64,000 bases of DNA. Source: Novosphingobium sediminis (GTDB lineage Bacteria > Pseudomonadota > Alphaproteobacteria > Sphingomonadales > Sphingomonadaceae). Both the position numbers and the translations under genes were made by a program. Below are positions 1 to 8,607 of this stretch, piece after piece (the stretch's first letter is position 1; the number at the start of each line of letters is the position of its first letter). The notes below the pieces were generated by a model that made no database searches, had not been told where the DNA came from, and saw only the letters and a list, made by a program, of their open reading frames with translations. Where the stretch lies: positions 1-64,000 of the forward strand of contig NZ_BJYR01000007.1 in NCBI RefSeq assembly GCF_007991615.1, in the 5' to 3' direction.

Positions 1-53
1 AAGGGGGCAATGACGAGGATGGGGGCGATAGCGAACGTTGGAGCGGTGGATCG

Positions 54-1094
54 CTAGTCCGGCGTCAGCACCATCTTCAGCGCACCTGCCTCACGCGCTT
101 CGAACAAGCGGTAGGCCTCTGCACCCTCGCTCAGCGGCATGCGGTGGCTGACGTAGCGCTCGGGCCTGAGGCGGCCGGATCGGACGAGCGGGAACAGCGC
201 AGGCAACTCTTCGGGGACCGAGCAGGTGCCGGTGCGGAAGGTGAGGCCGGCGGCGAAGGCGCGCTCCAGCGGGAAGGCGAAGCGGCGGGATTGCTGGACG
301 CCGATGACCGAGACAGTGCCGCGCGGGCGGACGAGGCGGAGGGCGAAATCGACCGTCGCGTCGCTGCCGACGACTTCAACCACGCAATCGAGCTTCTTGC
401 CCTTGCCGTCTGCCTTGATGCGTTCGAGCGCTTCGTCCGGGTGGAGCGTGATCGCGCCTGCGGCTTCAGCGATCGCGCGGCGTTCGGGGATCGGATCGAT
501 CGCGTAGACGACGTGGGCGCCCATCACATAAGCGCTGTCAACCGCCATGAGGCCGATGGGACCGAGGCCGATGACCGCGACCGAGGCGCCGGGGACGACG
601 TCTGCATTGCGCACGCCGTACCAGGCCGTCGCCAGCGCGTCGGTCATCATCAAGGCCTGTTCCTCGCTGACTCCTTCCGGGATGGCGACCGCGTTGGCAT
701 CGGCGGCGGGGACGCGCACGGCTTCGGCCTGCGAGCCTTGCAGCGCGGCGGAGAGGCCGTAGCAGGCGCCCATATTGAACTCGCAGGTGTTGACCACACC
801 GGCAAGGCACGAGCGGCAGCGGCCGCAGCCGACCGCGGCGGGGATCATCACAAGATCGCCGACCTTGTGGCGCTGCACGCCCTTGCCGACTTCGACGACT
901 TCGCCGACCGCCTCGTGGCCGACGCAGAAGCCGATGTCCTTCGAGAAGCCGTGGCCGTGGTAGATGTGGAGATCCGACCCGCAGATCGAACAGGCGGTGA
1001 CGCGGACTACGGCATCGCCATCGGACTGCGGCGCGGGGTCGTCCATGCTTTCATAGCGCACATCGCGCGCGCCGTAGTAGCGCAGGGCCTTCAC
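54..1094 (-). CDS. Zinc-dependent alcohol dehydrogenase (MDR family)
   Basis: A 346-aa medium-chain NAD(P)-dependent alcohol dehydrogenase. The catalytic-zinc region CSICGSDLH lies near residue 35 and GHEAVGEVVEVG follows near 60. Structural zinc is expected from the four-cysteine loop CGRCRSC...C at about residues 90-104. The Rossmann motif is GLGPIG near 175. The start is a GTG at 1092-1094, which overlaps the TGA of the upstream short-chain dehydrogenase (GTGA), so the two genes are translationally coupled. The pairing suggests two successive alcohol/ketone oxidations, but nothing in the sequence fixes the substrate. Confidence 0.9.
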   Translation of the reverse strand: MKALRYYGARDVRYESMDDPAPQSDGDAVVRVTACSICGSDLHIYHGHGFSKDIGFCVGHEAVGEVVEVGKGVQRHKVGDLVMIPAAVGCGRCRSCLAGVVNTCEFNMGACYGLSAALQGSQAEAVRVPAADANAVAIPEGVSEEQALMMTDALATAWYGVRNADVVPGASVAVIGLGPIGLMAVDSAYVMGAHVVYAIDPIPERRAIAEAAGAITLHPDEALERIKADGKGKKLDCVVEVVGSDATVDFALRLVRPRGTVSVIGVQQSRRFAFPLERAFAAGLTFRTGTCSVPEELPALFPLVRSGRLRPERYVSHRMPLSEGAEAYRLFEAREAGALKMVLTPD

Positions 1095-1828
1095 AGCGTG
1101 AGCCCTCCATCGACGATCAGCGTCTGCCCGGTGACGTAGCTGGCGAGCGGGCTGGCGAGGAAGAGGACGGCGCCCGCCATGTCTTCCGGCGTGCCGAGAC
1201 GGCCCTGCGGGATGCGGGCGATCGAACCGGCGAGGCGCTGCGGGTTCTCGGTCGTCACCTTGGTGAGCTTGGTATCGACAAGGCCGGGGGCGATCCCGTT
1301 CACGCGGATGCCCTCCCCTGCCCAGGCATTGCCGAGCGTGCGGGTGAGGCTGACCGCACCGGCCTTGGAGGCCGCATAGGCGGGGTTGCCGACATTCGCG
1401 CCGAAGCCCGCGACCGAGCTGACGGTGATGAGGCTGCCCTTGGTTTCAAGAAGCTGCGGTTTGAACTTGCGGGCGCAGTTCATCAGGCTGTCGAGATTGA
1501 CCGCCATGACCTTATCCCAGCCGGGACGCTCGAACTCGCCGCGCTTGTAGACCACGGTGCCCTGGCAGAGGACGAGGACATCGAGGCTGGCGAAGGGCAA
1601 AGGCGCGGCATCGATGGCATCGGGATCGGAAACATCGACTGAAGTGTAGCCGAGGCCGGTGAGGTCCGAACCCTCGGAGGGATCGTAGTCCTCTGCCCGC
1701 GCGCGGGTGCCCCAGACGTGGACTTCAGCCCCGCGCGCCGCGAAGGCGCGGGCAATGCCGTTGCCGATGCCGCTCGATCCGCCGACGACGAGGACCTTCC
1801 GGCCGGTGAAATCGGTATCGCCGCTCAT
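1091..1828 (-). CDS. Short-chain dehydrogenase/reductase
   Basis: A 245-aa classical SDR. It shows the cofactor glycine motif VGGSSGIGNGIA near residues 12-23, the catalytic Ser in VSSVAGFG and the YAASK catalytic pair downstream. The C-terminal region (ASPLASYVTGQTLIVDGGLTL) is typical of FabG-like oxidoreductases. The open frame extends further upstream to 1960, but the ATG at 1826-1828 gives the standard family N terminus. It is the first gene of a two-gene unit with the Zn-alcohol dehydrogenase. Substrate unknown. Confidence 0.88.
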   Translation of the reverse strand: MSGDTDFTGRKVLVVGGSSGIGNGIARAFAARGAEVHVWGTRARAEDYDPSEGSDLTGLGYTSVDVSDPDAIDAAPLPFASLDVLVLCQGTVVYKRGEFERPGWDKVMAVNLDSLMNCARKFKPQLLETKGSLITVSSVAGFGANVGNPAYAASKAGAVSLTRTLGNAWAGEGIRVNGIAPGLVDTKLTKVTTENPQRLAGSIARIPQGRLGTPEDMAGAVLFLASPLASYVTGQTLIVDGGLTL

Positions 1829-2024
1829 GTCTATCCTGTCTCCCTCGGAGCGCTGCGCTCTCTTGCAGCCTCTTTTTGGCAGCGCCGACCGCTCGCGCAA
1901 GCGGGAACCCTGCTTGTTCAGAAAAGTAACCCCCAAGATGAACGCGGGCCAACGCGGCATTCAGGCTCGTGCCACGGCGAATCAGGCAGATTGGCTTCAT
2001 CGGAACCAGTGAAGGGGAACGACA

Positions 2025-2423
2025 ATGAAGACGATGACCAAGGTTTTTGCAGCGGCGCTCGCTCTCGGCGGCGCGGCGACCAGCACCGGCACGGCCAGCG
2101 CACATGACTGGCGCGGCAATGGCTGGGGTTACTCGCAGCAGTATGGCGGCGGCGACCGCGGCAATTTCGGCGGCGCCTGCTCTGGCCAGCGCGGCTACCA
2201 GTTGGAACGCGAGCTTCGCTTCAAGACCAGCCGCGGCCTGATCGACTACCGCACCGCGCAGCGCATCCAGCGGGATATCGACAAGCTGCAGTGGAAGGAA
2301 CAGCACGAATGCCGCGAAGGCGACTGGCGCGCGGTTGGCAAGATTCAGCGCGACTATGCCCGCATCGACCACTGGATCGACGAAGCGGCAGACCAGTATC
2401 GCGGCGGGTACTGGCGGCGCTGA
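2025..2423 (+). CDS. Small exported protein of unknown function
   Basis: A 132-aa protein with a clear signal peptide: residues 1-26, with a Lys-containing n-region, an Ala/Leu core and a likely cut after TASA. The mature part starts with a Gly/Trp/Tyr-rich stretch (residues 30-50). It then becomes a charged, probably helical region rich in Arg, Asp and Gln with two cysteines. A good Shine-Dalgarno sequence (GGGGAACG) precedes the ATG. I do not recognise a named family. The location is probably periplasmic. Confidence 0.75.
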   Translation: MKTMTKVFAAALALGGAATSTGTASAHDWRGNGWGYSQQYGGGDRGNFGGACSGQRGYQLERELRFKTSRGLIDYRTAQRIQRDIDKLQWKEQHECREGDWRAVGKIQRDYARIDHWIDEAADQYRGGYWRR

Positions 2424-2435
2424 AGCGCGCCAGCC

Positions 2436-2897
2436 CTATCCCCGGCCGCGGTAGGAGGCGACCCCCTGATCGGGCACCCACAGCCCGGCAGGGGGCGCAT
2501 CCGATTGCCAGAACACGTCGATCGGGATGCCGCCGCGCGGATACCAGTAGCCACCGATACGCAGCCAGCGTGGGCTCATTTCGGCGAACAGGCGCTGGCC
2601 GATGCCGACGGTGACATCCTCGTGAAAGCCCGCATGATTGCGGAACGCGCCGAGGAACAGCTTCAGCGACTTTGATTCCACGATGGTTTCGCCCGGCGCG
2701 TAGTCGATCACGAGATGCGCGAAATCGGGCTGGCCGGTCACCGGGCAGAGCGAGGTGAATTCCGGCGCGGCAAAGCGCACGAGGAACAGCGATCCGGCGC
2801 GCGGATTGGGCACATAGTCGAGCACGGCCTCCTCGGGCGAGGCAGGCAGGCTGCTGGTCTGGCCCAGGTGCAGCGGGATGGCGCCGATATCGGTCAT
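2436..2897 (-). CDS. queF: NADPH-dependent 7-cyano-7-deazaguanine reductase (preQ0 to preQ1)
   Basis: A 153-aa short-form QueF, which reduces the nitrile of preQ0 to the amine of preQ1 in queuosine synthesis for tRNA. The catalytic cysteine is in [11 protein letters not shown] (near residue 43). The substrate-binding [16 protein letters not shown] block and the conserved GFHED follow. The length matches the single-domain class. An upstream extension of the frame to 2930 exists, but [15 protein letters not shown] is the normal family start. No other queuosine gene is next to it. Confidence 0.95.
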   Translation of the reverse strand: MTDIGAIPLHLGQTSSLPASPEEAVLDYVPNPRAGSLFLVRFAAPEFTSLCPVTGQPDFAHLVIDYAPGETIVESKSLKLFLGAFRNHAGFHEDVTVGIGQRLFAEMSPRWLRIGGYWYPRGGIPIDVFWQSDAPPAGLWVPDQGVASYRGRG

Positions 2898-3081
2898 GCG
2901 GAAGGTCCTTTCGTGGGCGCGCCTTTGCACCCGTGTGCGCGGCGGGGCAAGCGGGCGCTTGGGGCAGGCCAGAAAAGCGGCGGAATCGCACCATTTTTGG
3001 CGTGACGACGGCGGGGGGCGGGGTTAGTCTCCCCCATCAAGGACCCGCAGAGACGGGCCGCATGCAGGACGGAGCTGACCC

Positions 3082-3927
3082 ATGGATTCCCTGGTCTCGA
3101 CCCAGTGGCTCGCCAGCGAGCTGCGCGCGAGTGATCTGCGCATCGTCGATGCGAGCGCGTTTCTGCCCGAGCACAGCCGCGATCCCGCGCTGGAATACGA
3201 GGCGTGCCACATTCCTGGCGCGGTGTTCATGAACCTTGCCGAGCTTGCTGATCCGGCGCGGCCGGGCCTGAACATGCTGCCCAGCGCCGAACGTTTCGCC
3301 AGCAAGATGCAGAGCCTTGGCCTCGGCGATGGCAGCCGCATCGTGCTTTACGACGACAGCCCGGTGAAGACCGCGGCGCGCGCGTGGTTCATGCTGACGA
3401 TGTTCGGCGCGGCCAATGTGGCGCTGCTCGATGGCGGCATCGCCAAGTGGAAGGCGGAAGGCCGCCCCTGCGCGCAGGGCAAGGAAACGCTGCGGCACCG
3501 GCACTTCACCGTGTGGAGCGACGACCGGCAGGTGCGCAGCAAGGACGATGTGCTGGCCAACCTCGAGAGCAACGCGGCGCTCGTGATCGATGCGCGGGGG
3601 CCCGGGCGGTTCACCGGCGATGTGGCTGAAGTGAAGCCGGGCCTTGCCAGCGGACACATTCCGGGCGCGCGCAACGTCTATTACGCCAGCATGTTCAAGC
3701 CCGACGGCACATGGAAATCGCCCGACGAGATCCGCGCTGTGTTCGATGCGGCTGGCGTGGACCTGACTCGTCCGCTGATTAGCAGCTGCGGTTCGGGCGT
3801 GACGGCGAACGTGCTGATCTTCGCAGCCCAGTTGATCGGCAAGCACGACGTGGCGCTTTATGATGGCAGCTGGAGCGAATGGGGCTCCGATCCGGCGACG
3901 CCGAAAGAGACTGGGGCGGCGCGGTAA
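3082..3927 (+). CDS. sseA: 3-mercaptopyruvate sulfurtransferase (two-domain rhodanese)
   Basis: A 281-aa tandem rhodanese-fold sulfurtransferase. The first, inactive domain (about 1-140) contains HIPGAVFMNL and VLYDD. The second domain carries the active-site loop CGSGVTA near residue 234, the form typical of mercaptopyruvate rather than thiosulfate sulfurtransferases. It transfers sulfane sulfur from 3-mercaptopyruvate to cyanide or thiol acceptors in the cytoplasm. It is transcribed divergently from queF across a 184-bp gap. The nearby sulfur genes (metC, cys operon) fit a sulfur-metabolism neighbourhood, but they do not form one operon with it. Confidence 0.92.
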   Translation: MDSLVSTQWLASELRASDLRIVDASAFLPEHSRDPALEYEACHIPGAVFMNLAELADPARPGLNMLPSAERFASKMQSLGLGDGSRIVLYDDSPVKTAARAWFMLTMFGAANVALLDGGIAKWKAEGRPCAQGKETLRHRHFTVWSDDRQVRSKDDVLANLESNAALVIDARGPGRFTGDVAEVKPGLASGHIPGARNVYYASMFKPDGTWKSPDEIRAVFDAAGVDLTRPLISSCGSGVTANVLIFAAQLIGKHDVALYDGSWSEWGSDPATPKETGAAR

Positions 3928-4014
3928 AGGGGATCGAAACCGGATCGAATTTCGGTCCGTTTGCGGAGCATCCCGACTTTCCCGAATAGCGCAATTCTGC
4001 CATCTTTCCCGGCG

Positions 4015-4140
4015 GAGTGGAAAGCCCGGCTTAGCTGAGTGCTAACCCCCAAGACTGAGTGGGAAGTCCGGCCAGGCTGTGAGTGCTTCCCCCAAACGGA
4101 GTGGGAGGCCCGGTAACGCAGTGGCCTCCCCCCAACTCTG
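4015..4140. repeat. Three tandem imperfect 42-bp repeats, each able to form a hairpin
   Basis: Units begin at 4015, 4057 and 4099, each with GAGTGG and each exactly 42 bp long. They share GAGTGGRARGYCCGG at the left end and a C-run with CCCAA near the right end. Each unit can fold, but the paired bases differ. Unit 1 pairs TTAGC with GCTAA, unit 2 pairs GGGAAG with CTTCCC, and unit 3 pairs GGGAGGCC with GGCCTCCC. Function unknown. Confidence 0.8.
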
Positions 4141-4186
4141 CTAGCCCTGCGCATACCAGACTACTGGCGAGACTGCCTGAGCCGGA

Positions 4187-4211
4187 TGCTTCGACAAGCT
4201 CAGCATGAGCG
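4187..4211. repeat. Solo arm of a REP-like palindromic element
   Basis: This 25-nt sequence contains CTTCGACAAGCTCAGCATGA. The same core, with a few changes, forms both arms of the hairpin at 30253-30325. Such sequences occur in many copies in sphingomonad genomes (family knowledge); here only one arm is present. Confidence 0.6.
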
Positions 4212-4238
4212 GTTGGGGATGAGCGCCCCTCCCCCTCC

Positions 4239-4327
4239 CTCGTCATTGCGAGGAGCGTAGCGACGAAGCAATCCAGAGCGGCTGTGTGTGACGCTCTGGC
4301 TTGCTTCGCTGCGCTCGCAACGACGAG
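4239..4327. repeat. Inverted-repeat element, copy 1
   Basis: The left arm 4239-4280 (starting CTCGTCATTGCGAGG and ending CCAGAGCG) is nearly the reverse complement of the right arm 4292-4327. An 11-nt loop separates them. The same unit recurs, also as an inverted pair, at 15670-15764. This is a REP/BIME-like intergenic element. Confidence 0.8.
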
Positions 4328-4422
4328 GTTGGGTGATTGTTTGATGCGGATTGGGCCATTTGGTGCGTGAGCCGATCAACCCCATGATTCCCTTCCCCGC
4401 AAAATCCGCCTAAGACCGCTCC

Positions 4423-5652
4423 ATGGCGGAACATGACATCGAAGGCGCAGGCATCGGTACGCGGCTTGTGGGCGTTGGCCGGCGGGCGGAATGGACGGGT
4501 AGCGCGGATCATCCCGGTGCGGTGGTCAATCCGCCGGTCTATCGCGCAAGCACGCATCTCTATCCCGATATGGCGGCGCTCAGGGCGCATCCGGCGAACG
4601 AGGACGGCAAGTTCTATTATGGCCGGCGCGGCGCGCCAACGCAGTGGGCGCTGAGCGAGGCGCTGACGGCGCTGGAGCCGGGGGCTGAGGGCACGGTGCT
4701 CTATCCTTCCGGCGTCGCCGCGATCATGGGAGCGCTGCTGACGGTGCTGCGGCCGGGCGATGTGCTGCTGATGATCGACAATGCCTATGAACCCAGCCGC
4801 GCGATGGGGCGCGGTCTGCTCAAGGATTTCGGCGTGGAGACGCGCTGGTTCGATCCGGCGGACCCGGCGGCGTTCGAGGCCGCGATCTGCGAGCGGACCA
4901 AGGCGGTGCTGCTGGAAAATCCGGGTAGCCTGACGATCGAAGTCTGCGATGTGCCGCGGCTTTCGGCCATCGCGAAGGCGCATGGGGTGACGGTGGTGCT
5001 CGACAACACCTGGGCCTCGCCGCTGGGGTTTCCGGCGCTGGAGCGCGGGGCGGACATCACGATCATGAGCCTGACCAAGCATGTCGGCGGGCATTCCGAC
5101 GCCATGATGGGCAGCGCGAGCGCGGGTCCGGCGTGGTACCGCAAGCTGCGGCTGCGCGCGCAGGGGCTGGGCAATGTCGTCTCCCCCGATGATGCCGCGC
5201 TGATGCTGCGCGGTCTGCGCACGATGGGGCTGCGGCTGGCGCAGGAAACAGGCTCGGCGCTGGCGGTGGCCGAATGGCTTTCCGCGCAGCCGGAGGTGGC
5301 CAGGGTGATGTGCCCGATGCTGCCCGGATCGCCGGGGCATGAGCTGTGGAAGCGCGACTTTACCGGCGGCTGCGGGCTGCTGAGCTTCGTGCTGAAAGGC
5401 GGCACTTCGGCGGCGCGTGATGCGCTGATCGATGGGCTATCGCTGTTCGGCATCGGCTATTCGTGGGGCGGGTTCGAGAGCCTGGCCACCCCGGTCGACC
5501 CAGCCTCCATCCGCACCGCGAGCCCATGGCCGCTGCCCGGGCTGGACGCGGGCGACCTGTTCGGCGTGCGGCTTTCCATCGGCCTCGAGGATGCGGGAGA
5601 CCTGATCGCAGACCTTGCGCGCGCTCTGACAACATGGCGGGCCGCCGCATGA
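4423..5652 (+). CDS. metC: Cystathionine beta-lyase (PLP-dependent)
   Basis: A 409-aa member of the Cys/Met-metabolism PLP family. The PLP lysine is in SLTKHVGGHSD (near residue 218). Upstream are VLLENPGSLTIEVCD and the cofactor aspartate in VVLDNTWASP. These motifs fit cystathionine beta-lyase, which splits cystathionine to homocysteine, pyruvate and ammonia in methionine synthesis. Gamma-synthase or other lyase activity cannot be ruled out by eye. Its TGA overlaps the ATG of the MscS-type gene (ATGA). Confidence 0.9.
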   Translation: MAEHDIEGAGIGTRLVGVGRRAEWTGSADHPGAVVNPPVYRASTHLYPDMAALRAHPANEDGKFYYGRRGAPTQWALSEALTALEPGAEGTVLYPSGVAAIMGALLTVLRPGDVLLMIDNAYEPSRAMGRGLLKDFGVETRWFDPADPAAFEAAICERTKAVLLENPGSLTIEVCDVPRLSAIAKAHGVTVVLDNTWASPLGFPALERGADITIMSLTKHVGGHSDAMMGSASAGPAWYRKLRLRAQGLGNVVSPDDAALMLRGLRTMGLRLAQETGSALAVAEWLSAQPEVARVMCPMLPGSPGHELWKRDFTGGCGLLSFVLKGGTSAARDALIDGLSLFGIGYSWGGFESLATPVDPASIRTASPWPLPGLDAGDLFGVRLSIGLEDAGDLIADLARALTTWRAAA

Positions 5653-6626
5653 GCGAGTGGACCAAGCTGCGCCGCACGGTGATCGACTGGGCCGCCTCGC
5701 TCGATGACATCGGCTTCGATGTCGGCCGCACGCACATCTCGCTGTTCAACGCGGTGTGGATGGTCGTGGTCGTCATTCTGGTGATCGTGTTCGGGCGTGT
5801 GGCCGGCCGTGTCGGCCGGCGCGCGGTACGGGGCATGAAGGGCCTCGACGGGACGCAGAAGGCGCTCGGCGAGAAACTGATGACGGTGACGGTGTGGACC
5901 GTCGCGGTGCTCGTCGGCATCGATGCGGTGGGGATCAACCTCACCACGCTGACGGTGTTTTCGGGCGCCTTCGGCCTCGCGGTCGGCTTTGGCCTGCAGA
6001 AGACCTTCGGCAACCTGATCGCGGGCGTGATCCTGCTGATGGACCGCTCGATCAAACCGGGCGACGTCGTGGCGGTGAACGACACCAAGGGCAGCACCTT
6101 CGGCGTGGTCAGCCGGATCGGGGTGCGCGCGATCACCGTGGCGACGCGCGACAACCGCGAAATCCTGATCCCGAACGAAATCCTGATGACCACGCAAGTC
6201 GAGAACTGGTCGCACAGCTCGAAGGAAGTGGGCATCACGATCCCGGTGAACGTGGCCTATGGCAGCGACCTCGACCTTGCCGAAAAGCTACTGCTGGAAG
6301 CGGCGATGACGGTGCCGCGCGTGCTGCGCGATCCGGCGCCCTCGATCCTGTTCGATGCCTTCGGGGCGAGCGCGATCCAGCTGCTCATCTACATCTCGAT
6401 CAACGACCCGGAAAACGGCGTGGGCAACGTGCGGTCCGATGTGCTGAAGGCCGCGTGGCATGCGCTGAAAGACAGCGGCGTGAGCATTCCGCTGCCGCAA
6501 TCGGACGTGACGCTGCGGGATTCAGATGGGCTGCGGGTGCTGGCTGAGGCGCTGGGCCAGCGGGGAACGCAGGTTCAGACAGGAGGCCGATCTTCCGACG
6601 ATCGGCGCAACGGCGATAGCGAATGA
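5649..6626 (+). CDS. MscS-family mechanosensitive ion channel
   Basis: A 325-aa inner-membrane protein. A hydrophobic helix sits near residues 32-52, and a second membrane region follows near 80-100. The pore-lining helix and start of the beta domain, a Gly/Ala-rich block ending VGFGLQKTFGNLIAGV, lie near residues 105-125. The MscS hallmark continues as LLMDRSIKPGDVVAV. The C-terminal vestibule portion follows. The ATG at 5649 overlaps the metC stop and replaces the longer upstream frame. It probably works as a low-threshold osmotic release channel. Confidence 0.92.
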   Translation: MSEWTKLRRTVIDWAASLDDIGFDVGRTHISLFNAVWMVVVVILVIVFGRVAGRVGRRAVRGMKGLDGTQKALGEKLMTVTVWTVAVLVGIDAVGINLTTLTVFSGAFGLAVGFGLQKTFGNLIAGVILLMDRSIKPGDVVAVNDTKGSTFGVVSRIGVRAITVATRDNREILIPNEILMTTQVENWSHSSKEVGITIPVNVAYGSDLDLAEKLLLEAAMTVPRVLRDPAPSILFDAFGASAIQLLIYISINDPENGVGNVRSDVLKAAWHALKDSGVSIPLPQSDVTLRDSDGLRVLAEALGQRGTQVQTGGRSSDDRRNGDSE

Positions 6627-7075
6627 AATCGCCTTTGCTGCGGGCTGCTGCGGCGTTTTCCGGAATTGCGGTGTTTCTCATCTTCGCGTTCACGCTGCAG
6701 GACAGATTTAGCGTACCGTTTGCTCTGACCTACCGCATCGCCTGCGCACTGGCATGTTTCTGGCTCGCTGCAAAACTCATCACCGAATACCCTGATGAGC
6801 GCTGGCCAAAGATAGCCTTGTTGATCGCGGCGTTATGCGACCTCGGCTTGTTCTTCTCACCGCTCCGCCACCTTCCGGCGTCAAAGGGGGATATTCTCTT
6901 CTTCGCTGCCCCCTACGTTCTGGTATTCCTCACCGCGCGGATCAGCACGTTTCAGGTCAATGATGTCCACCAGCGTGCAGTGCGCCAGCAGATGGTTCTC
7001 GGCCTCGTTCTGGCTATCGCCTTCTGTGCCATTTTCTTGTCCATCATGCTAATGCCGGAACATCCGGCGCACTGA
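6623..7075 (+). CDS. Multi-pass membrane protein of unknown function
   Basis: A 150-aa protein with about five predicted membrane helices, roughly at residues 4-22, 33-53, 60-80, 90-110 and 124-146. No recognised motif. The ATG at 6623 overlaps the TGA of the MscS gene (ATGA), so it is co-translated with the channel. A role tied to the channel is possible but unproven. Its codon use looks less GC-rich than its neighbours. Confidence 0.7.
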   Translation: MKSPLLRAAAAFSGIAVFLIFAFTLQDRFSVPFALTYRIACALACFWLAAKLITEYPDERWPKIALLIAALCDLGLFFSPLRHLPASKGDILFFAAPYVLVFLTARISTFQVNDVHQRAVRQQMVLGLVLAIAFCAIFLSIMLMPEHPAH

Positions 7076-7102
7076 CGCTGCGAACTTTGCGCGATGCTGG
7101 CT

Positions 7103-7573
7103 TCACCCAGCCGCCGCAGGGCCCCTTGCCGGACGGTAGACTCGGTATTCGATCCCGAGCCCCGGAAGGACGCGGCCTTCGCCAACGAAGAATGTCGTGT
7201 TGACCCAGCTGTAGCGCGGGTCTCCGGTCTCCATCCTCGGGTTGGTGACGAAGTACTGATCGGTGAACTCGGTCCCTGTGCCGTTTTCGATGGCGCCCAT
7301 GACGGCCGCGTTCATTTCGAGCAGCCCGAAATACTGCACGTAGAGAAAGGCCCCGTCGTGGGTTTCGACCTGTGCGCGAACGTCGACCCTGAGGAAGCCA
7401 TCGGGCCCAATCAGCGCCCACTCGCCGCCCCCGCGGATCACCCCGCTGAGGCGGTCGCCGACCACTTCGCCGCCATCGATCTCGTAGTACATGCGCGTGC
7501 CGATGGGGCCTGCGCCGATCGGAAGGGGCGGCTTCAGACCGGCTCTGAAGGTGAACTCGTGCACCAGTTCCAT
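7103..7573 (-). CDS. DUF3237 family protein
   Basis: A 156-aa protein that matches the DUF3237 pattern: an N-terminal FTFRAGL strand, GPIGTRMYYEIDGGEV, a VDVRAQVETHDGAFLYVQYFG core, and NPRMETGDPRYSWVN near the end. The fold is expected to be a beta barrel with no known activity. The ATG at 7571-7573 has a good ribosome site (GGGAG), so the longer frame to 7663 is unlikely. It converges with the membrane protein gene across 27 bp. Confidence 0.85.
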   Translation of the reverse strand: MELVHEFTFRAGLKPPLPIGAGPIGTRMYYEIDGGEVVGDRLSGVIRGGGEWALIGPDGFLRVDVRAQVETHDGAFLYVQYFGLLEMNAAVMGAIENGTGTEFTDQYFVTNPRMETGDPRYSWVNTTFFVGEGRVLPGLGIEYRVYRPARGPAAAG

Positions 7574-7657
7574 CGGATATCTCCCCCTGCATTTTGACGC
7601 GAAGACAGTACCACTCTTTCGAACAGCGGACACAGGCAAACTTCGGCGCTGGCGTGA

Positions 7658-7746
7658 GCCCACCCCCCAGCCCCTCCCGCATGCGGGAGGGGAGCAACAA
7701 GGCGCTACTACTCCCCTACCGCATGCGGGAGGGGTTGGGGGTGGGC
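7658..7746. repeat. GC-rich inverted repeat with two internal palindromes
   Basis: Two 22-nt palindromes, 7671-7692 and 7713-7734, have the form CCCCTNCCGCATGCGGGAGG(GG). Each is flanked by C-rich or G-rich arms, so that 7658-7699 pairs with 7713-7746. A third copy with one base changed in the loop lies at 19914-19935. It sits between the divergent DUF3237 and cobA genes. Confidence 0.75.
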
Positions 7747-7824
7747 GGCGCGCTAAAGCTCACCTAGCCGCCCCCCTAGGTTTCCTCGCTGGCGATTGCG
7801 GGGGCGGAGGGCCATCTGGCGCCC

Positions 7825-8607
7825 ATGAGCAATTCGCCCCCCCAGGATTCCGGCAGAATCGGCACCGTCTACCTTGTCGGAGCAGGGCCCGGTGATCCGG
7901 ACCTTCTGACCTTGCGCGCGGCGCGGCTGCTCGCGGCGGCGGAGCTCGTCGTGCATGACGGGCTTGTCGATCCGGCGATCATGGCGATGATCCCTGCGGG
8001 CGCGCGGCTGGTTTCCGTGGCGAAGAGCCGCGCGCGGCACACCTTGCAGCAGCATGAGATCAACGCTCTGCTAGTGCGTGAGGCGCTGGCCGGGCACGAT
8101 GTGATCCGCCTCAAGGGCGGCGATCCGTTCGTGTTCGGGCGCGGCGGCGAAGAGGCGGAGGCCTGCTATGCGGCGGGGGTTCCGGTTCAGGTCGTGCCGG
8201 GTGTGAGCGCGGCGATGGGCGCGGCGGCGGCGGCGCAGATCCCGCTGACGCACCGCGAAAACGCCTCGATCGTCAGCTTCGTGGCGGGCCAGTGCAAGGG
8301 CCTTTCCGAGCAGAACTGGGCCGGCCTTGCGGGCGTTGGCCGCACGCTGGTGATCTACATGGGCGTCGCCACGAGCGAGGCGATTGCCGAGAAGCTGATG
8401 GCCGATGGCCTCGCGCCCGATATGCCGGTGGCGGTGATCGAGAACGCGGCGCGGCCTTCGATGCGCGTGCTGCGCGGGGCGCTGGCCGGGCTCGGCGCGC
8501 TGGTCGAGGAGCAGAAGGTGAAGAGCCCTGCCCTCATCGTGATCGGCGAAGTGACCGCGCGCGAGCGCGCACAAGAATTGCAGAAGATAGCGGAGACCGC
8601 TGCGTGA
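7825..8607 (+). CDS. cobA: Uroporphyrinogen-III C-methyltransferase (SUMT)
   Basis: A 260-aa SAM-dependent enzyme that methylates uroporphyrinogen III to precorrin-2, the precursor of sirohaem and cobalamin. Motifs: GAGPGDPDLLTLRAARLL at residues 14-31, RLKGGDPFVFGRGGEE near 96, VVPGVSAA near 124, and VIYMGV plus PVAVIENA further on. It heads an operon with sulfite reductase, so its likely job here is to supply sirohaem for CysI. The TGA overlaps the GTG of the next gene. Confidence 0.95.
   Translation: MSNSPPQDSGRIGTVYLVGAGPGDPDLLTLRAARLLAAAELVVHDGLVDPAIMAMIPAGARLVSVAKSRARHTLQQHEINALLVREALAGHDVIRLKGGDPFVFGRGGEEAEACYAAGVPVQVVPGVSAAMGAAAAAQIPLTHRENASIVSFVAGQCKGLSEQNWAGLAGVGRTLVIYMGVATSEAIAEKLMADGLAPDMPVAVIENAARPSMRVLRGALAGLGALVEEQKVKSPALIVIGEVTARERAQELQKIAETAA

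Larger units (their letters stand above)
3928..4422. other. 495-bp intergenic region packed with repeats
   Basis: No plausible gene lies between the sulfurtransferase and metC; open frames here are short and lack family features. The stretch holds three tandem 42-bp units, a solo copy of a short palindromic element and one full inverted-repeat element. Each is listed separately. Confidence 0.8.

Noticed and set aside
1..53. Small 15-codon frame at the left edge
   Set aside because: Too short, no ribosome site and cut off from context; nothing supports a gene there.
4015..4140. CRISPR array
   Set aside because: The three units are contiguous with no unique spacers, and no cas gene is present anywhere in the window.
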